From Candidatus Fermentibacterota bacterium (GTDB lineage: Bacteria > JAFGKV01), in contig JAUXFG010000193.1 of assembly GCA_030620115.1 (NCBI GenBank), positions 1-6,535 on the forward strand: 6,535 nucleotides of DNA, written 5' to 3'. The position numbers were made by a program, and so were the translations under genes. Under the pieces are notes generated by a model, which saw only the letters and a list, made by a program, of their open reading frames with translations, was not told the DNA's origin and did no database searches. Shown piece after piece: positions 6,157 to 6,535 of this stretch (position 1 is its first letter; every line of letters starts with the position of its first letter).

Positions 6157-6180
6157 CCTATCGCTGCGTCTCACGATAGG
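6157..6180. promoter_or_regulatory. inverted repeat upstream of the CotH gene, possible operator or leader hairpin
   Basis: CCTATCG (6157-6163) and CGATAGG (6174-6180) form a perfect 7-bp inverted repeat with a ten-base spacer, centred about 70 bases upstream of the CotH start. One full helical turn plus half (17 bases) separates the arm centres. It could be a regulator site or a hairpin in the leader. I found no convincing -35/-10 next to it. Confidence 0.35.
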
Positions 6181-6227
6181 GATACAAGATTCCGCAGAGA
6201 AATCCCGGAACCGTGGTGCCACCCTCA

Positions 6228-6301
6228 GTCATTGCGAGGAGTACTGCGACGAAGCAATCTCATCCGCTCATCGAGATCGCCGCGCTGTCGCTCGCGATGA
6301 C
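6228..6301. repeat. palindromic dispersed repeat (GTCATTGCGAGGAG type), complete copy
   Basis: The element runs from GTCATTGCGAGGAG to the near-complementary end CTCGCGATGAC. Its inner parts GCAATCTC (6254-6261) and GAGATCGC (6273-6280) also pair with one mismatch, so the whole can fold into one long imperfect hairpin. Elements beginning GTCATTGCGAGGAG and containing GAAGCAATCTC are a familiar class of intergenic palindromic repeat in many bacterial genomes. That identification is from memory of the motif. It carries no gene. Confidence 0.75.
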
Positions 6302-6310
6302 CAGCTCCAT

Positions 6311-6329
6311 CCTCAGTCATTGCGAGGAG
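6311..6329 (+). repeat. partial second copy of the palindromic repeat
   Basis: CCTCAGTCATTGCGAGGAG at 6311-6329 repeats 6223-6241 exactly over 19 bases, in the same orientation and 88 bases away. After it the sequence departs from the complete copy, so only the first part of a unit is present. It may be the broken end of a tandem array. Confidence 0.75.
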
Positions 6330-6475
6330 GGTTCCGATAGTGTAAAGTACTTCCCGGCCTATCCTGAAACATCTGCATTCTCTCTCATACCGCACAGTTT
6401 GACCATCAAAGGTACCAATTGGTTTAACTGGGGTATCTACTTGACTCCAGTAGCCCCAATATGTAGTGTTCCGAC
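6330..6475. other. non-coding stretch holding the probable left end of an insertion sequence
   Basis: No gene is visible. It contains a perfect 10-bp palindrome ACCAATTGGT (6414-6423) and a bulged hairpin made of TGGGG (6429-6433), CTACT (6437-6441), AGTAG (6449-6453) and CCCCA (6454-6458). Since a transposase starts at 6476, the left terminal inverted repeat of the element should be in or near this hairpin, but the other end is outside the window so the boundary cannot be placed. TTGACT (6441-6446) and TAGTGT (6464-6469), 17 bases apart, are a weak plus-strand promoter candidate that would start transcription almost at the ATG. Confidence 0.4.
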
Positions 6476-6535
6476 ATGGAAGACTACCCCCGATCGCAGA
6501 CGGAGCTTGAAGACCGTTTCGGGACGGAGGCGGCC
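6476..6535 (+). CDS. IS1595-type transposase, N-terminal 20 residues only (cut by window edge)
   Basis: ATG 6476 opens a frame that reads MEDYPRSQTELEDRFGTEAA to the end of the window. IS1595-family transposases commonly begin MEDYP followed by a leucine/phenylalanine and acidic stretch (such as LLEFEKRFSTEEAC) before a zinc-ribbon domain, and this matches that pattern closely. No Shine-Dalgarno is seen, which is not unusual for transposases. Only 20 residues are visible, so the zinc ribbon and the DDE-type catalytic residues cannot be checked, nor whether the copy is intact. It is the only plus-strand gene here and is divergent from the CotH gene. Confidence 0.65.
   Translation, partial: MEDYPRSQTELEDRFGTEAA
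6476..6535 (+). mobile_element. insertion sequence, probably IS1595 family, left part only
   Basis: This is the visible part of an element recognised only through its transposase N-terminus. The left boundary is probably near 6429-6458 but is not proven; no target duplication can be checked because the right end is missing. Confidence 0.5.

Noticed and set aside
6223-6329. Short CRISPR array
   Set aside because: Only two copies of a 19-base sequence occur, the second unit is incomplete, and the unit is internally palindromic over its full length, which fits an intergenic repeat rather than repeat-spacer units.

Overview
This window looks like a moderately G+C-rich chromosomal piece from a Gram-negative environmental bacterium. 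The best taxonomic clue is the large secreted protein (minus strand, 6100..2696). It joins a signal peptide, a malectin-like domain, a CotH kinase domain, two lamin-tail domains and a C-terminal domain of the type IX (Por) sorting/FlgD-Ig type. That combination is typical of the Bacteroidetes-Chlorobi-Fibrobacteres group and related candidate phyla known mainly from metagenomes. The assignment is an inference, not proof. Every complete gene is on the minus strand. The only plus-strand gene is a transposase cut by the right edge.

Layout from left to right: (1) 1..1560 is a three-gene minus-strand cluster read right to left: a stand-alone tandem-ACT protein (1560..1102), an exported YkuD-type L,D-transpeptidase (1063..482) and tsaE (477..1, cut by the left edge). 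(2) 1561..1831 is non-coding, with weak inverted repeats only. (3) 2484..1832 is a VapBC-type toxin-antitoxin pair: an AbrB-fold antitoxin overlapping a PIN-domain toxin by four bases. It has a recognisable promoter and a perfect inverted-repeat operator over the -10 box. (4) 2556..2686 is a structured intergenic element with imperfect terminal inverted repeats and internal hairpins. (5) 2696..6100 is the large multi-domain CotH protein. (6) 6101..6475 is non-coding: a ribosome binding site that decides the start of the CotH gene, a 7-bp inverted repeat, one complete palindromic dispersed repeat plus the first part of another copy, and a hairpin. (7) 6476..6535 is the start of an IS1595-type transposase.

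The ACT/L,D-transpeptidase/tsaE genes are probably co-transcribed. tsaE has no ATG, starts at TTG or CTG directly after the transpeptidase stop, and is probably translationally coupled to it. VapB probably represses its own promoter, and VapC would be an endoribonuclease held in check by VapB. The CotH protein stands alone: it is probably exported and cell-surface attached or secreted, and may phosphorylate secreted proteins while its other domains bind glycans or surface partners. Repeats and an insertion sequence on both sides of it suggest a locus open to rearrangement. I found no CRISPR array, tRNA, rRNA or convincing Rho-independent terminator.
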